Of a stretch of DNA of 10,044 nt, positions 1 through 5,963 are shown in pieces; within the stretch, counting starts at the first letter, position 1; the number at the start of each line of letters is the position of its first letter. Both the position numbers and the translations under genes were made by a program. The stretch lies in the NCBI GenBank assembly GCA_046297495.1, contig JBKBIP010000069.1, positions 1 to 10,044 of the forward strand. Direction: 5' to 3'. The notes beneath the pieces were generated by a model. That model saw only the letters and a list, made by a program, of their open reading frames with translations, was not told the DNA's origin and did not search any database. This DNA comes from JBKBIP01 sp046297495. GTDB taxonomy: Bacteria > Planctomycetota > Planctomycetia > Gemmatales > Gemmataceae.

Positions 1-864
1 CTGAGCAGCGCTGACTTGCGCGCTGACCTGAGCGCCGCAACCCTGGTTGGCGCTGACTTATACGGCGCGACCCTGCGCGGCGCGGACTTGTTGAGCGGCG
101 CGACCCTGAGCGACGCTGACCTGCGCGGTGCGGACTTGAGCGGCGCGAACCTAAGTGCCGCCAACCTGAGCGCCGCAACCTTGGATGGCGCGGACCTGAG
201 CTCCGCAAACTTGAGGGGCGCAACCTTGGATGGCGCGGACCTGAGCGCCGCGAACCTACGCGACGTGAACCTGGTCGGCGCGAACCTGTACGCCGCGTGC
301 CTGAGCGGCGCGAACCTAAGCGGCGCGGACCTGGGCGAAGCAAACCTGAGCGCCGCGAGCCTGAGCGGCGCTGACCTAAGCGGCGCTGACTTGATCGGCG
401 CTGACCTGAGCAGCGCTGACTTGAGCGGCGCAATCCTGAGCGGCGCAATCCTGAGCAAAACGAACCTTAACGGCACAAGCCTGAGCGGCGCGGACCTGAG
501 CAAAGCGAACCTCAGGGGCGCAAGCTTGCGTGGCGCGCACCTGGAAGGCGCGAACCTGCAAGGCGCTGACCTGAGCGATGCGCGCTTGGACGGTGCGGAC
601 CTTGGTAATGCGGACCTGAGTGAAGCGTGCCTGTGTGACGCTGACCTGAGCGGCGCAACCCTGAGTATGGTGTACCTAATCGACGCACGCTTAAGCGGCA
701 CAAACCTGAGCGGCGCGTACCTGGTCGGCGCTGACTTGCAGGGCGCATGCTTGGAAGGCGCGAACCTACGCGGCGCATGCTTGGAATGCGCAAACTTGAT
801 TGGCGCAAACTTGGAAGGCGCAAACTTGGAAGGCGCGTACCTGAACAACATCATAGACAAATAG
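1..864 (+). CDS. Pentapeptide-repeat protein, 5' end outside window
   Basis: The frame is open from base 1, so the true start lies upstream; the TTG at 16 is just one repeat leucine. The 287 visible residues are about 56 tandem units of the form L-x-x-A-(D/N), mostly LSGAD or LSGAN, ending in a short tail (LNNIIDK). Pentapeptide-repeat proteins fold into a right-handed quadrilateral beta-helix; some (Qnr, MfpA) mimic DNA and bind gyrase, but most have no known role. No signal peptide or other domain is visible in this part. Two units break the five-residue register: a four-residue unit (LRAD) near base 16 and a six-residue unit (LLSGAT) near base 88, which cancel each other. The DNA is a degenerate 15-bp tandem repeat. 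It may be phage cargo or host flank; function is unknown. Confidence 0.93.
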   Translation: MSSADLRADLSAATLVGADLYGATLRGADLLSGATLSDADLRGADLSGANLSAANLSAATLDGADLSSANLRGATLDGADLSAANLRDVNLVGANLYAACLSGANLSGADLGEANLSAASLSGADLSGADLIGADLSSADLSGAILSGAILSKTNLNGTSLSGADLSKANLRGASLRGAHLEGANLQGADLSDARLDGADLGNADLSEACLCDADLSGATLSMVYLIDARLSGTNLSGAYLVGADLQGACLEGANLRGACLECANLIGANLEGANLEGAYLNNIIDK

Positions 865-891
865 CAGCCTGCAACTGAAAGGAGAAAAGAC

Positions 892-1272
892 ATGAACCGT
901 CGAGCATTGAGCCGCATGTCGGCCGTTGGGGTTTGGTTGGTCCGGGTCGGGGTGGTCGCCACCGTAGCCTGGATCGTTTTCCTGATCTGGGCGCTGTTCA
1001 ACGTGGCGTTCGGGGCAGATTGGACGTGGCACCGAGACCGGGCCGGGCTGTGCGGCATGGCCCATGCCAAAGCGTTCGCGGCGCTCTATGGGATCGATAA
1101 GGACGCCGCGTTCCAGGCGGCAGCAACATCGGGGGCATGGGTTGTTCGTGCCAACGTCTATCCAGAGGACCCCGCGCGCGTGTGGGAAATCGAGCGCATG
1201 GTTTCCGCCATGACGCTGGATGAACTAGCCGACACCATTGAGCGTTTCTGTCCATCACCCTGGGAATGGTAG
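892..1272 (+). CDS. Small hypothetical single-pass membrane protein
   Basis: This is a 126-aa protein with a clear Shine-Dalgarno (AAAGGAGA) 7-8 nt before the ATG. Residues about 13-40 form one strongly hydrophobic helix (VVATVAWIVFLIWALF) after a short arginine-containing N-terminus, which suggests an N-in inner-membrane anchor or an uncleaved signal. The rest is a soluble domain of about 85 residues with two cysteines (CGMAH and the C-terminal FCPSPWEW) and no motif I recognise. It follows the pentapeptide gene by 27 bp and precedes the next gene by 9 bp, so it is probably co-transcribed with both. No function can be assigned. Confidence 0.75.
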   Translation: MNRRALSRMSAVGVWLVRVGVVATVAWIVFLIWALFNVAFGADWTWHRDRAGLCGMAHAKAFAALYGIDKDAAFQAAATSGAWVVRANVYPEDPARVWEIERMVSAMTLDELADTIERFCPSPWEW

Positions 1273-1281
1273 GGGGAACAA

Positions 1282-1506
1282 ATGAAATTTGCTGACATGA
1301 TGCGAGCCATCGCCGCACGCGACCAGGCGGCCGGCGCCGATACCACCACCTGCCTGATAGGCACCTCCCACGGCCTGCTGATCCGGGTAGAAAGCGGGCA
1401 AAGGACCAGGGCAACGTTCGTGCCCTGGAACGACCTGCCGGACCTGGACGCCGTCGCAGCGGATGTCGCGACAATCCAGCAGACTGAGCGGGAGGTGACG
1501 CCATGA
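1282..1506 (+). CDS. Hypothetical 74-aa protein
   Basis: A short soluble protein starting at ATG 1282 after an AGGGGGA ribosome binding site. Its stop overlaps the start of the following HTH gene in an ATGA arrangement (1503-1506), a sign of translational coupling. The sequence has a helical N-terminus (MKFADMMRAIAARDQAA), a beta-like centre with a GTSHGLLIRV segment and an acidic C-terminal helix. It contains no cysteine cluster, membrane helix or catalytic motif that I recognise. Composition and spacing match a typical phage accessory gene. Real by context; function unknown. Confidence 0.65.
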   Translation: MKFADMMRAIAARDQAAGADTTTCLIGTSHGLLIRVESGQRTRATFVPWNDLPDLDAVAADVATIQQTEREVTP

Positions 1507-1745
1507 CCCCTGTCGAGACATTGGCGCTCGTTGGCGAGGCCCTATATGGGCCTCGCTGGCGGCGGCCGGTGGCAAGAGCGGTCGGCATCCCGGAGTGGCA
1601 TATACGGGAAATGGTCGCCGGAAAGCGGGAGCTGCCGGCCGATCACCCCGCGTTCGAGACCCTGGCTAGGATGCTTGAGCATCGGAGCGAGGCATATTCC
1701 CAAGCCGCGATCAAGCTTAACGAGATGACGAAGGTGGGGGCCTAA
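1503..1745 (+). CDS. Small helix-turn-helix DNA-binding protein
   Basis: An 80-aa protein translationally coupled to the previous gene by an ATGA overlap. Residues 7-40 (GEALYGPRWRRPVARAVGIP, then EWHIREMVAGKRELP) resemble the short Cro-like HTH proteins common in alphaproteobacterial prophages, in which an ALYG-x-RW segment leads into helix 2, a turn at the VGI position and a recognition helix. The C-terminal half is a helical extension that could dimerise. It is probably a regulator or a DNA-binding accessory protein; its target is not visible here. It is the last gene of the rightward cluster and meets the leftward replication operon head-on 10 bp later. Confidence 0.7.
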   Translation: MTPVETLALVGEALYGPRWRRPVARAVGIPEWHIREMVAGKRELPADHPAFETLARMLEHRSEAYSQAAIKLNEMTKVGA

Positions 1746-1756
1746 GCGCCCCCATC
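1733..1756. terminator. Possible bidirectional terminator hairpin
   Basis: Bases 1733-1741 (GGTGGGGGC) pair with 1748-1756 (GCCCCCATC) in a 9-bp stem with one G-T pair and a 6-base loop. The hairpin lies exactly between the stops of two converging genes, where a two-way terminator would be expected. No T-run follows on either strand, so intrinsic termination is uncertain. Confidence 0.35.
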
Positions 1757-2144
1757 ACCTCACCACGATCACGTCTATGTCGTGGCACGCCTTCATCAAC
1801 TTGCGCTTCAGCCGGCTTACCGGCGTGTCCATCCCCTTGACGTCCTCGACGCGCGGGACACCCCCCAATTCCTCATACCGGAAATCGGCGACGTAGGTGC
1901 AGACAGGCCGGCCGTTGACGACGATCCGATAACGCGGCTGCCGTTCCAGGGTGGAGATCTCGCCGGCGCGGCGCATCAGGCACAGCTCCTGCCACCGCGC
2001 CCCCTCCCGCTTGCTCGCGAACCGCACGATGTCGCCCGAACCGCACGCCAGGCAGACGGTCGCCGGCTCGGCTAGAGCACCGCAGTCTCCGCAGTGCCAG
2101 GCGGGATTAGCCCCATACTTGTGGCGCTTGGTGGGGACATTCAC
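1755..2144 (-). CDS. DUF1064-type phage PD-(D/E)XK nuclease with inserted zinc ribbon
   Basis: The chosen start is the GTG at 2144, 8 nt after AAGGAG; it overlaps an upstream stop (GTGA) and gives 129 aa. The N-terminal KRHKYGA, the SKRE motif followed by a helix (residues 44-60), GEISTLERQP, the YVADFRYEE strand (Asp87) and VEDVKG (Asp101-x-Lys103) are the hallmarks of DUF1064, a phage family considered to be PD-(D/E)XK endonucleases. Between KYGA and SKRE lies a compact zinc ribbon with Cys18, Cys21, Cys31 and Cys34, not part of the usual short DUF1064 core as I know it. It is the last gene of the leftward replication operon, so a role in processing replication or recombination intermediates is likely but inferred. 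Confidence 0.82.
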   Translation of the reverse strand: MNVPTKRHKYGANPAWHCGDCGALAEPATVCLACGSGDIVRFASKREGARWQELCLMRRAGEISTLERQPRYRIVVNGRPVCTYVADFRYEELGGVPRVEDVKGMDTPVSRLKRKLMKACHDIDVIVVR

Positions 2145-2258
2145 AGCAATGGCTCCTTGCCGATCGCGGTACACGCCAGCCACCGGCCGCTGTCCAGGCC
2201 AAGCGTCTCAACATGCTCCGTCGATCCGAACCTCGGCGCAATGAAGGATCGTCGCCAT
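2141..2258 (-). CDS. Micro-gene that needs a +1 frameshift (about 38 aa)
   Basis: The gap between the zinc-ribbon gene and the nuclease gene is tiled exactly by this candidate. ATG at 2258 overlaps the upstream stop (TGATG) and runs MATILHCAEVRIDGAC to a TGA at 2210-2208. The +1 frame over the next 67 bases is open with good codon use (VETLGLDSGRWLACTAIGKE, then PLL) and ends in a TGA that overlaps the nuclease start (GTGA). That second part has no ATG, GTG or TTG start in front of it, apart from the final TTG two codons before its stop. The joined product would be about 38 aa, with the shift near TGT-TGA-G. It could be a programmed +1 frameshift, a decayed gene or a sequence error. Function unknown. 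Confidence 0.4.
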
Positions 2259-2455
2259 CACACCGCCACCCGGGGCCTCCTGCGCATCCACTCTCGGTGC
2301 GCCCTGGCATAACGCGATTGCCAGTCCGCTTCGGCGCGACGCACGCAGCCGATACAGGCGTCCACATCGCCGTCGCGCCTTATCATGGCTCCCAAGCCCT
2401 GACAGACAGGGCATGCGAATGTGGGGGCATCCTCGCGGCTCACAGAGCTCGTCAC
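2258..2455 (-). CDS. Small zinc-ribbon protein
   Basis: A 65-aa protein starting at GTG 2455, which overlaps the stop of the preceding gene (GTGA) and lies 7 nt after a near-perfect AGGAGG. Two CxxC knuckles (Cys15/Cys18 in CPVC and Cys34/Cys37 in CIGC) frame a short hairpin, forming a treble-clef or ribbon-like zinc site. The C-terminal half is an arginine- and tryptophan-rich helix (DWQSRYARAHREWMRRRPR) that could contact nucleic acid. Such proteins are frequent between phage replication genes, where they may bind DNA or a replisome partner. A longer reading from the ATG at 2482 is possible but has no comparable ribosome binding site. Confidence 0.75.
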   Translation of the reverse strand: MTSSVSREDAPTFACPVCQGLGAMIRRDGDVDACIGCVRRAEADWQSRYARAHREWMRRRPRVAV

Positions 2456-3141
2456 TCTCCCACCTCCTGCTTCATCCCGCAAAACTCCCGCCGCATGGCA
2501 GCAAACATCTGATCAGCCTCAGCCACCGTAGCACCAGACGCCATGATCTCCCGCAACCGCTTCAGGCCCCACTGCACACGTACCCGCTCGGCAGCGGTTT
2601 TCGGCTGGCCATCATCTGCGGTGGCCTGGTTGGCCTCCCACGTTAGGACCTCGCCTACCAGGCGCTGCCGCATGGCACCGATCGTCCCCAGCCTCACCAG
2701 AAGATCCCCCCACGCCGGGAACGCCGCGCCGGACCACCCATCGATTGCTTCCATCGCAACATCGGCCGGCCATTCGGCCAGCTTCTCGACGTAGAGCGCG
2801 CACCTGGGCTCCCAGTCCGGCATCTTGCCGCCGAATCTCGTCATCAGGTGAAGCTTGCTCAGCGCCTCGGCCAGCATGTGCGGCGGTGCCGGAGATGTCG
2901 CCGCACGAACAATCCGACGTGAAGCCGCGACCTGTTCGGCCGTCGCCGGCGGACGCGCAATCGATCGCGGAACCGAAAGGGCCACCTGACCGTCGGTGTA
3001 CGCGGTCGCCCACTCTATTTTCAGCCGCTGCCGCAACACACGCTCGATCGCCGCTATGATCGCCTGATCGTTCTCCTTGACCGTGCCGGACAGCAGCCGC
3101 TGGGTAGCGGCCTGATCGCTCACCACGACCTCACCGTACAT
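2452..3141 (-). CDS. Phage replication-operon protein, possible helicase-loader role
   Basis: Start chosen at ATG 3141 (MYGEVVVSDQ), 9 nt after AAGGGA and overlapping the stop of the initiator gene by 11 bp; this gives 229 aa. An upstream ATG at 3198 would overlap the initiator by 68 bp and is less likely. The centre (about residues 90-150) has a helical block with KLAEWPADVAMEAIDGW and FPAWGDLLVRL. The pattern of a helix, then 'WPADVA..AI..W', then a 'FP.W.(E/D)L' element recurs in alphaproteobacterial prophage proteins encoded directly after an O-like initiator. By position it may correspond to lambda P or to a G39P-like helicase loader, but no ATPase motif is present and similarity is only impressionistic. 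Function is inferred from context. Confidence 0.7.
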   Translation of the reverse strand: MYGEVVVSDQAATQRLLSGTVKENDQAIIAAIERVLRQRLKIEWATAYTDGQVALSVPRSIARPPATAEQVAASRRIVRAATSPAPPHMLAEALSKLHLMTRFGGKMPDWEPRCALYVEKLAEWPADVAMEAIDGWSGAAFPAWGDLLVRLGTIGAMRQRLVGEVLTWEANQATADDGQPKTAAERVRVQWGLKRLREIMASGATVAEADQMFAAMRREFCGMKQEVGE

Positions 3142-4024
3142 GGCCGAAAATCCCTTTCCTCGCACGCCTGCCTTCCGTGAGGCGGCGGTGGTTTTCATCA
3201 GCGTTCTCGACCGCGCGGCGTGCGTAGTCGACGAAACTCATTTCATGGCCATTGACGTGCTGCGGGGGCCGATTGACCCCTGGGGCATCCTCCCATCCGT
3301 TTCGATTGAGCCACGTCGCCGGGTGGGCTGTGAATGTGTGATCCTGGCCGTCCCGTTCCTCGGCGTACCGGTACACGCCTGCCATGATGGCATCGGGGTC
3401 TTCGCCGCGCTTCAGCGCTGCCTGCCATGCCTTGAGTGCGGCCCGCTTTCCAGCGCGCCTGGGGTACTGCTGCCAGAATTTCTCGAATGCCTGAGGATAT
3501 GGCATCCGTCCCCGCGCTGCCTTGGGTACTTCCTCAACGGTGATCGGCATCAGGAGATGCTCTTGATCTCCCCCCACCGAAGGGGGGGGATATAGGGGGG
3601 TAGATTCTTTTGACGGTTTACCTTCTGACGGTTTAAGTGAAGGTTTGGGTGACAGCGTGACACCACCCTGGTGACACTCTGACGCTACCCCTGGTGACAC
3701 TCTGACGGTACCCTGGTGTCTGTCTGACGGGGGTGCGGCGCTACAGCCTGATGCCATGTTCGCCAATCTCAGGTGGTAGATGTTCGGCAGATTCACGCCG
3801 TCCTGAGTTCGCCTTTCGACGGTGAGAAACCCTTGTTCCTCAAGCCTTTGGATGTGTCTTTGGACCGTTCTTTCAGACAACTCCGTGTGCTGGCTGATGT
3901 ACCGCAGCGATGGCCAGCACCGGCCGTCATCGTTCGCGTTGTCGGCAAGCTTGATGAGCACGAGCTTTGATGCCGGGGATCCGGTCGTCGCCTCGAAAGC
4001 CCACATGATTGCACGGATGCTCAT
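3131..4024 (-). CDS. Helix-turn-helix phage replication initiator (O-like)
   Basis: Start chosen at ATG 4024 (MSIRAIMWAFE), 9 nt after AGGAGG, giving 297 aa. Residues about 15-75 form a winged helix (SPASKLVLIKLAD, PSLRYISQHTELSERTVQRH, then EEQGFLTVERR) of the HTH_36 type used by phage O-like and DnaD-like initiators. A proline- and serine-rich linker (about 95-150) follows. A C-terminal block (175-245: FEKFWQQYPRRAGKRAALKAW, ending HPATWLNRNGWED) is the usual companion domain in such proteins. The stretch of DNA coding for the linker carries four repeats of about 22 bp, so the gene probably contains its own origin, as lambda O does. It would bind these repeats and recruit the replicative helicase through a downstream gene product. 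Strong family call; origin role inferred. Confidence 0.85.
   Translation of the reverse strand: MSIRAIMWAFEATTGSPASKLVLIKLADNANDDGRCWPSLRYISQHTELSERTVQRHIQRLEEQGFLTVERRTQDGVNLPNIYHLRLANMASGCSAAPPSDRHQGTVRVSPGVASECHQGGVTLSPKPSLKPSEGKPSKESTPLYPPPSVGGDQEHLLMPITVEEVPKAARGRMPYPQAFEKFWQQYPRRAGKRAALKAWQAALKRGEDPDAIMAGVYRYAEERDGQDHTFTAHPATWLNRNGWEDAPGVNRPPQHVNGHEMSFVDYARRAVENADENHRRLTEGRRARKGIFGHVR
3611..3635. repeat. Short direct repeat beside the iterons, in T-rich DNA
   Basis: TGACGGTTTA occurs at 3611-3620 and again at 3626-3635, 15 bp apart, in the locally T-rich stretch 3600-3640. It lies on the downstream side of the iteron-like array in the direction of the gene, where lambda has its AT-rich unwinding region. 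It overlaps the lysine- and serine-rich part of the linker (KPSEGKPSKE), so a purely protein-level repeat is also possible because the period is a multiple of three. Confidence 0.4.
3647..3729. repeat. Four iteron-like direct repeats inside the initiator gene (candidate origin)
   Basis: Two copies of CCCTGGTGACACTCTGACG are exact (3666-3684 and 3689-3707). A third at 3711-3729 is CCCTGGTGTCTGTCTGACG, and a weaker one at 3647-3662 is GGGTGACAGCGTGACA. Unit starts, compared at the shared GGTGACA core, are 22, 23 and 22 bp apart. Because the spacing is not a multiple of three, the repeats are read in different frames (DRHQG, RVSPG, ECHQG), so the DNA rather than the protein is being conserved. 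Iterons at two-turn spacing inside an initiator gene are the hallmark of lambdoid origins. Confidence 0.65.
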
Positions 4025-4147
4025 GGCGCATCGCCTCCTCTCATTGAAACCCCGGTTGCTATCCAGGGCAGGGGGTGGGCGGGTCACGACGGCAATGAGT
4101 CCATCGCGCACCCGCCCAAAGCGCCGGGGGCCAGCCGGCACTGAAAG

Positions 4148-4453
4148 CTATCTCATGGCTGGCGCGCCACGCCTCCCTTCAGCCGGAGGTGACGGCCGGC
4201 CCGTCTCATGTCCCGCTTCCCTTTTCCACTGCTTTCCATCCCACACCACGTAATCGCCCGGAGCTGCCAGCGGCCATGCTGTCTGTGAGTCGTCTGGTGT
4301 TATGTCCATGCCCAACAAGTGATTTTTCCGCCATACAACCTTCAGTCCGCTCAGCGGTGCGCCGGCGTCCTGGACCGAGCGGAGGAACGCCAGAAACGCG
4401 CCGTCTGGATCGTGGCGCTTGGCATTGGGGACGGGGAACCTCATGTCAGTCAT
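4148..4453 (-). CDS. Hypothetical 101-aa phage protein
   Basis: Starts at ATG 4453, overlapping the stop of the HTH gene by 8 bp, with a purine-rich GGAGGGGGTGAGG just upstream. The first 80 residues look folded: an N-terminal RFPVPNAKRHDPDG, a helical LAFLRSVQDAG, a strand with LKVVWRKNHLLGMDI and a PGDYVVWDGKQW segment. PGDY-type strands of this kind occur in many small phage proteins of unknown function. The last 20 residues are charged and proline-rich, probably disordered. Second gene of the leftward operon; 123 bp separate it from the initiator gene, a stretch in which I see no gene. Function unknown. Confidence 0.65.
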   Translation of the reverse strand: MTDMRFPVPNAKRHDPDGAFLAFLRSVQDAGAPLSGLKVVWRKNHLLGMDITPDDSQTAWPLAAPGDYVVWDGKQWKREAGHETGRPSPPAEGRRGAPAMR

Positions 4454-4652
4454 GCCTCACCCCCTCCGGCATCACCTCGGTCGCTTCCAGCCACGTCATC
4501 AGCTCATCGCGGTTATATCGGACGTGGTTGCGCGGGAACTGCCGATACGGCGGCCCCACGCCGTTTTTTCTCCACAGCCTTAGCGTGGCGGTTGTCACCC
4601 CCAGCATGCGCGCGGCCTGTCCAGGGGACATAAACTTGATGATATCGTCCAT
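4446..4652 (-). CDS. MerR/excisionase-type HTH protein
   Basis: Start chosen at ATG 4652 (MDDIIKF), 5 nt after GGAGG, giving 68 aa; a start seven codons upstream lacks a good site. SPGQAARMLGVTTATLRLWR is a winged-HTH recognition unit followed by a wing (PPYRQFPRNHVRYNRDELMTWL) in which YRQFPRNHVRY..DEL matches the HTH_17/MerR-like pattern 'P.(R)..G.(I/V)RY..(S/D)(E/D)L..WL'. Proteins like this act as excisionases or as small transcription regulators. It is the first gene of the leftward operon and sits directly beside the divergent control region, so it may regulate that region. Which of the two roles it has cannot be settled, as no integrase or att site is visible here. Confidence 0.82.
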   Translation of the reverse strand: MDDIIKFMSPGQAARMLGVTTATLRLWRKNGVGPPYRQFPRNHVRYNRDELMTWLEATEVMPEGVRHD

Positions 4653-4671
4653 ATGCACCTCCGTTGCGGCC

Positions 4672-4701
4672 ACGCTACAGGCGGAAAAAAAAGTTTGTCA
4701 A
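4672..4701 (-). promoter_or_regulatory. Candidate promoter of the leftward replication operon
   Basis: On the minus strand a perfect TTGACA (4701-4696) is followed, after 18 nt, by TAGCGT (4677-4672), which keeps only the first, second and last bases of the -10 consensus. The start codon of the HTH gene is about 20 nt beyond. A run of eight T residues fills part of the spacer. Good -35, weak -10. Confidence 0.45.
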
Positions 4702-4714
4702 GCGCAAATTTATC

Positions 4715-4743
4715 TTGACTGCGTGTTGGCTCGTGGGTAGGGT
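4715..4743 (+). promoter_or_regulatory. Candidate promoter for tnpB
   Basis: TTGACT (4715-4720), a 17-bp spacer and TAGGGT (4738-4743) point rightward toward tnpB, whose ATG is about 78 nt downstream. It lies at or just inside the left end of the element. The -10 match is weak (first, second and last bases only). Confidence 0.35.
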
Positions 4744-4753
4744 CTGCGACGAA

Positions 4754-4787
4754 GGGCCGCTACTTTGAGCGGCTCGAGTTCATCGAG
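4754..4787 (+). other. Left-end hairpins of the tnpB element
   Basis: GGGCCGCT (4754-4761) pairs with AGCGGCTC (4768-4775) around a 6-base loop; a second, overlapping hairpin pairs CTCGA (4773-4777) with TCGAG (4783-4787). The two share bases 4773-4775, so they are alternatives. Subterminal hairpins at the left end are what TnpA recognises in IS200/IS605 elements. Confidence 0.5.
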
Positions 4788-4820
4788 CGTTCCGAGCATG
4801 TCACCAAGAGGCGATAAGCG

Positions 4821-5963
4821 ATGATGCGCACGGCGTCGATTCGGCTGGAGGTGAGCGCGGAGCAGGCCAGCGCGCTTGCTGCGTTGCGAACAGCCTACGC
4901 GGATGCGTGCAACCGTCTGGTTCCCATCGTGCGTGAGTATCGTCTGTGGAACCGGGTTGGGCTGCACCAGCGAACGTACAGCAACCTGCGGGAGGCCACG
5001 CCGCTGGGCAGCCAGATGTGCTGCAACGTCATCTTCTCGGTGTGCAAGGCCTACAAGGCGCAAAAGGAACTCGGGCGCATCAGGAAAGATGAGCCGATCC
5101 CGGAAATCCGCTTCGACCGCCCCAGCGTGCACTTCGACAAACGCACCTACACCCTCAAGAACGATGCTGTCACGCTCTACACGCTTGATGGCCGTATCAA
5201 GGTCGCAATGCGTCCCGGCGAACATCAGCGCCGCATCCTTACATCCGGCCAGCCGAAGGAGGCGGAGCTGGTATTGCGCAAAGGGCAGTGGTTTTTCAAC
5301 CTTGTCGTCGAGTCCGGCGACGCGGAACCTGTGGCATCCGGCCCTGTGATGGGTGTGGATGTCGGAGAAAACACCCTCGCCGCCCATAGCTTGGGCAAGG
5401 TCTTCGGCGGCGAGCCACTGCGCGATAAGCGCGACCGTTACCTTGCCCTGCGCCACCGCCTCCAGTCCAACGGCAGTCAGAGCGCCAAACAAAAGCTCCG
5501 GCAGGCCTCCGGCAAGGAGGCGCGGCGTGTGAAGCACATCAATCACGAAACGAGCAAGGCCATCGTCCAGACAGCCATCCAGGCTGGTGTCGCCAAGATC
5601 ACGATGGAAGACCTGACGCACATTCGCTCCCGCATCAAGGCGGGCAAGCGCATGCGTGGCCGCCTGCACCGCTGGGCATGGCGGCAGCTTCAGAGCTTCG
5701 TCGAATACAAGGCGAAAGCGGCGGGTATTGCGGTCGAATACGTGAACCCGGCCTATACCAGCCAGACCTGCTCCGACTGCGGAAGCATCGGCAAGCGCAG
5801 CAAACATCGTTTCGTGTGCGAACACTGTGGTCTCCGGGCGCACAGCGACTTGAATGCGAGTCGAAATCTTGCCCGGATCGGCAGCGGTGCCCCGCTGTCG
5901 AGGGCGGCTGTAAATACGCCTGATGTTGGAAATGGGATCAACCATGCTCTCGTTTCACAATAA
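4821..5963 (+). CDS. tnpB: TnpB RNA-guided nuclease (OrfB, IS200/IS605 family)
   Basis: A 380-aa protein, a usual length for TnpB, the ancestor group of Cas12. The RuvC-like site looks intact: Asp180 in GVDVGENTLAA, Glu263 in ITMEDL and Asp343 in AHSDLNASRNLA. Between the last two lies the four-cysteine zinc ribbon (Cys317, Cys320, Cys333, Cys336: CSDC ... CEHC). An arginine-rich segment (RIKAGKRMRGRLHRWAW) just before the zinc ribbon is typical. TnpB uses an omega RNA made from the right end of its element to cut double-stranded DNA beside a short motif, which favours retention of the element after TnpA excises it. No TnpA is encoded here. Start could be either of two adjacent ATGs (4821 or 4824), with AAGAGG upstream. 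The intact triad argues against a dead TldR-type repressor. Confidence 0.95.
   Translation: MMRTASIRLEVSAEQASALAALRTAYADACNRLVPIVREYRLWNRVGLHQRTYSNLREATPLGSQMCCNVIFSVCKAYKAQKELGRIRKDEPIPEIRFDRPSVHFDKRTYTLKNDAVTLYTLDGRIKVAMRPGEHQRRILTSGQPKEAELVLRKGQWFFNLVVESGDAEPVASGPVMGVDVGENTLAAHSLGKVFGGEPLRDKRDRYLALRHRLQSNGSQSAKQKLRQASGKEARRVKHINHETSKAIVQTAIQAGVAKITMEDLTHIRSRIKAGKRMRGRLHRWAWRQLQSFVEYKAKAAGIAVEYVNPAYTSQTCSDCGSIGKRSKHRFVCEHCGLRAHSDLNASRNLARIGSGAPLSRAAVNTPDVGNGINHALVSQ

Noticed and set aside
1..860. Regular short tandem repeats that might suggest a CRISPR array or minisatellite.
   Set aside because: The 15-bp period keeps one frame open with conserved L-x-x-A-(D/N) codons; there are no spacers. 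It is a coding repeat.
376..1065. Open frames of about 60 to 100 codons antisense to the pentapeptide gene.
   Set aside because: They only mirror the 15-bp repeat (QVRAAQACA-type repeats) and have no independent start signals or domains.
4025..4141. Extension of the initiator N-terminus by 39 codons.
   Set aside because: The added residues are proline- and arginine-rich and unlike the family, while ATG 4024 has an AGGAGG at good distance.
4694..4712. TTTG...CAAA inverted repeat as a repressor operator.
   Set aside because: Only four bases per arm match, and there is no second copy nearby.
4714..4820. Remnant of a tnpA transposase gene.
   Set aside because: No HUH motif or Tyr-containing TnpA reading is found on either side of tnpB; the stretch before it holds only hairpins and a promoter-like site.
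4710..5945. A 411-codon open frame on the strand opposite tnpB.
   Set aside because: It is antisense to a gene with all TnpB catalytic and zinc motifs, has no recognisable domain and is a common artefact of GC-rich coding DNA.
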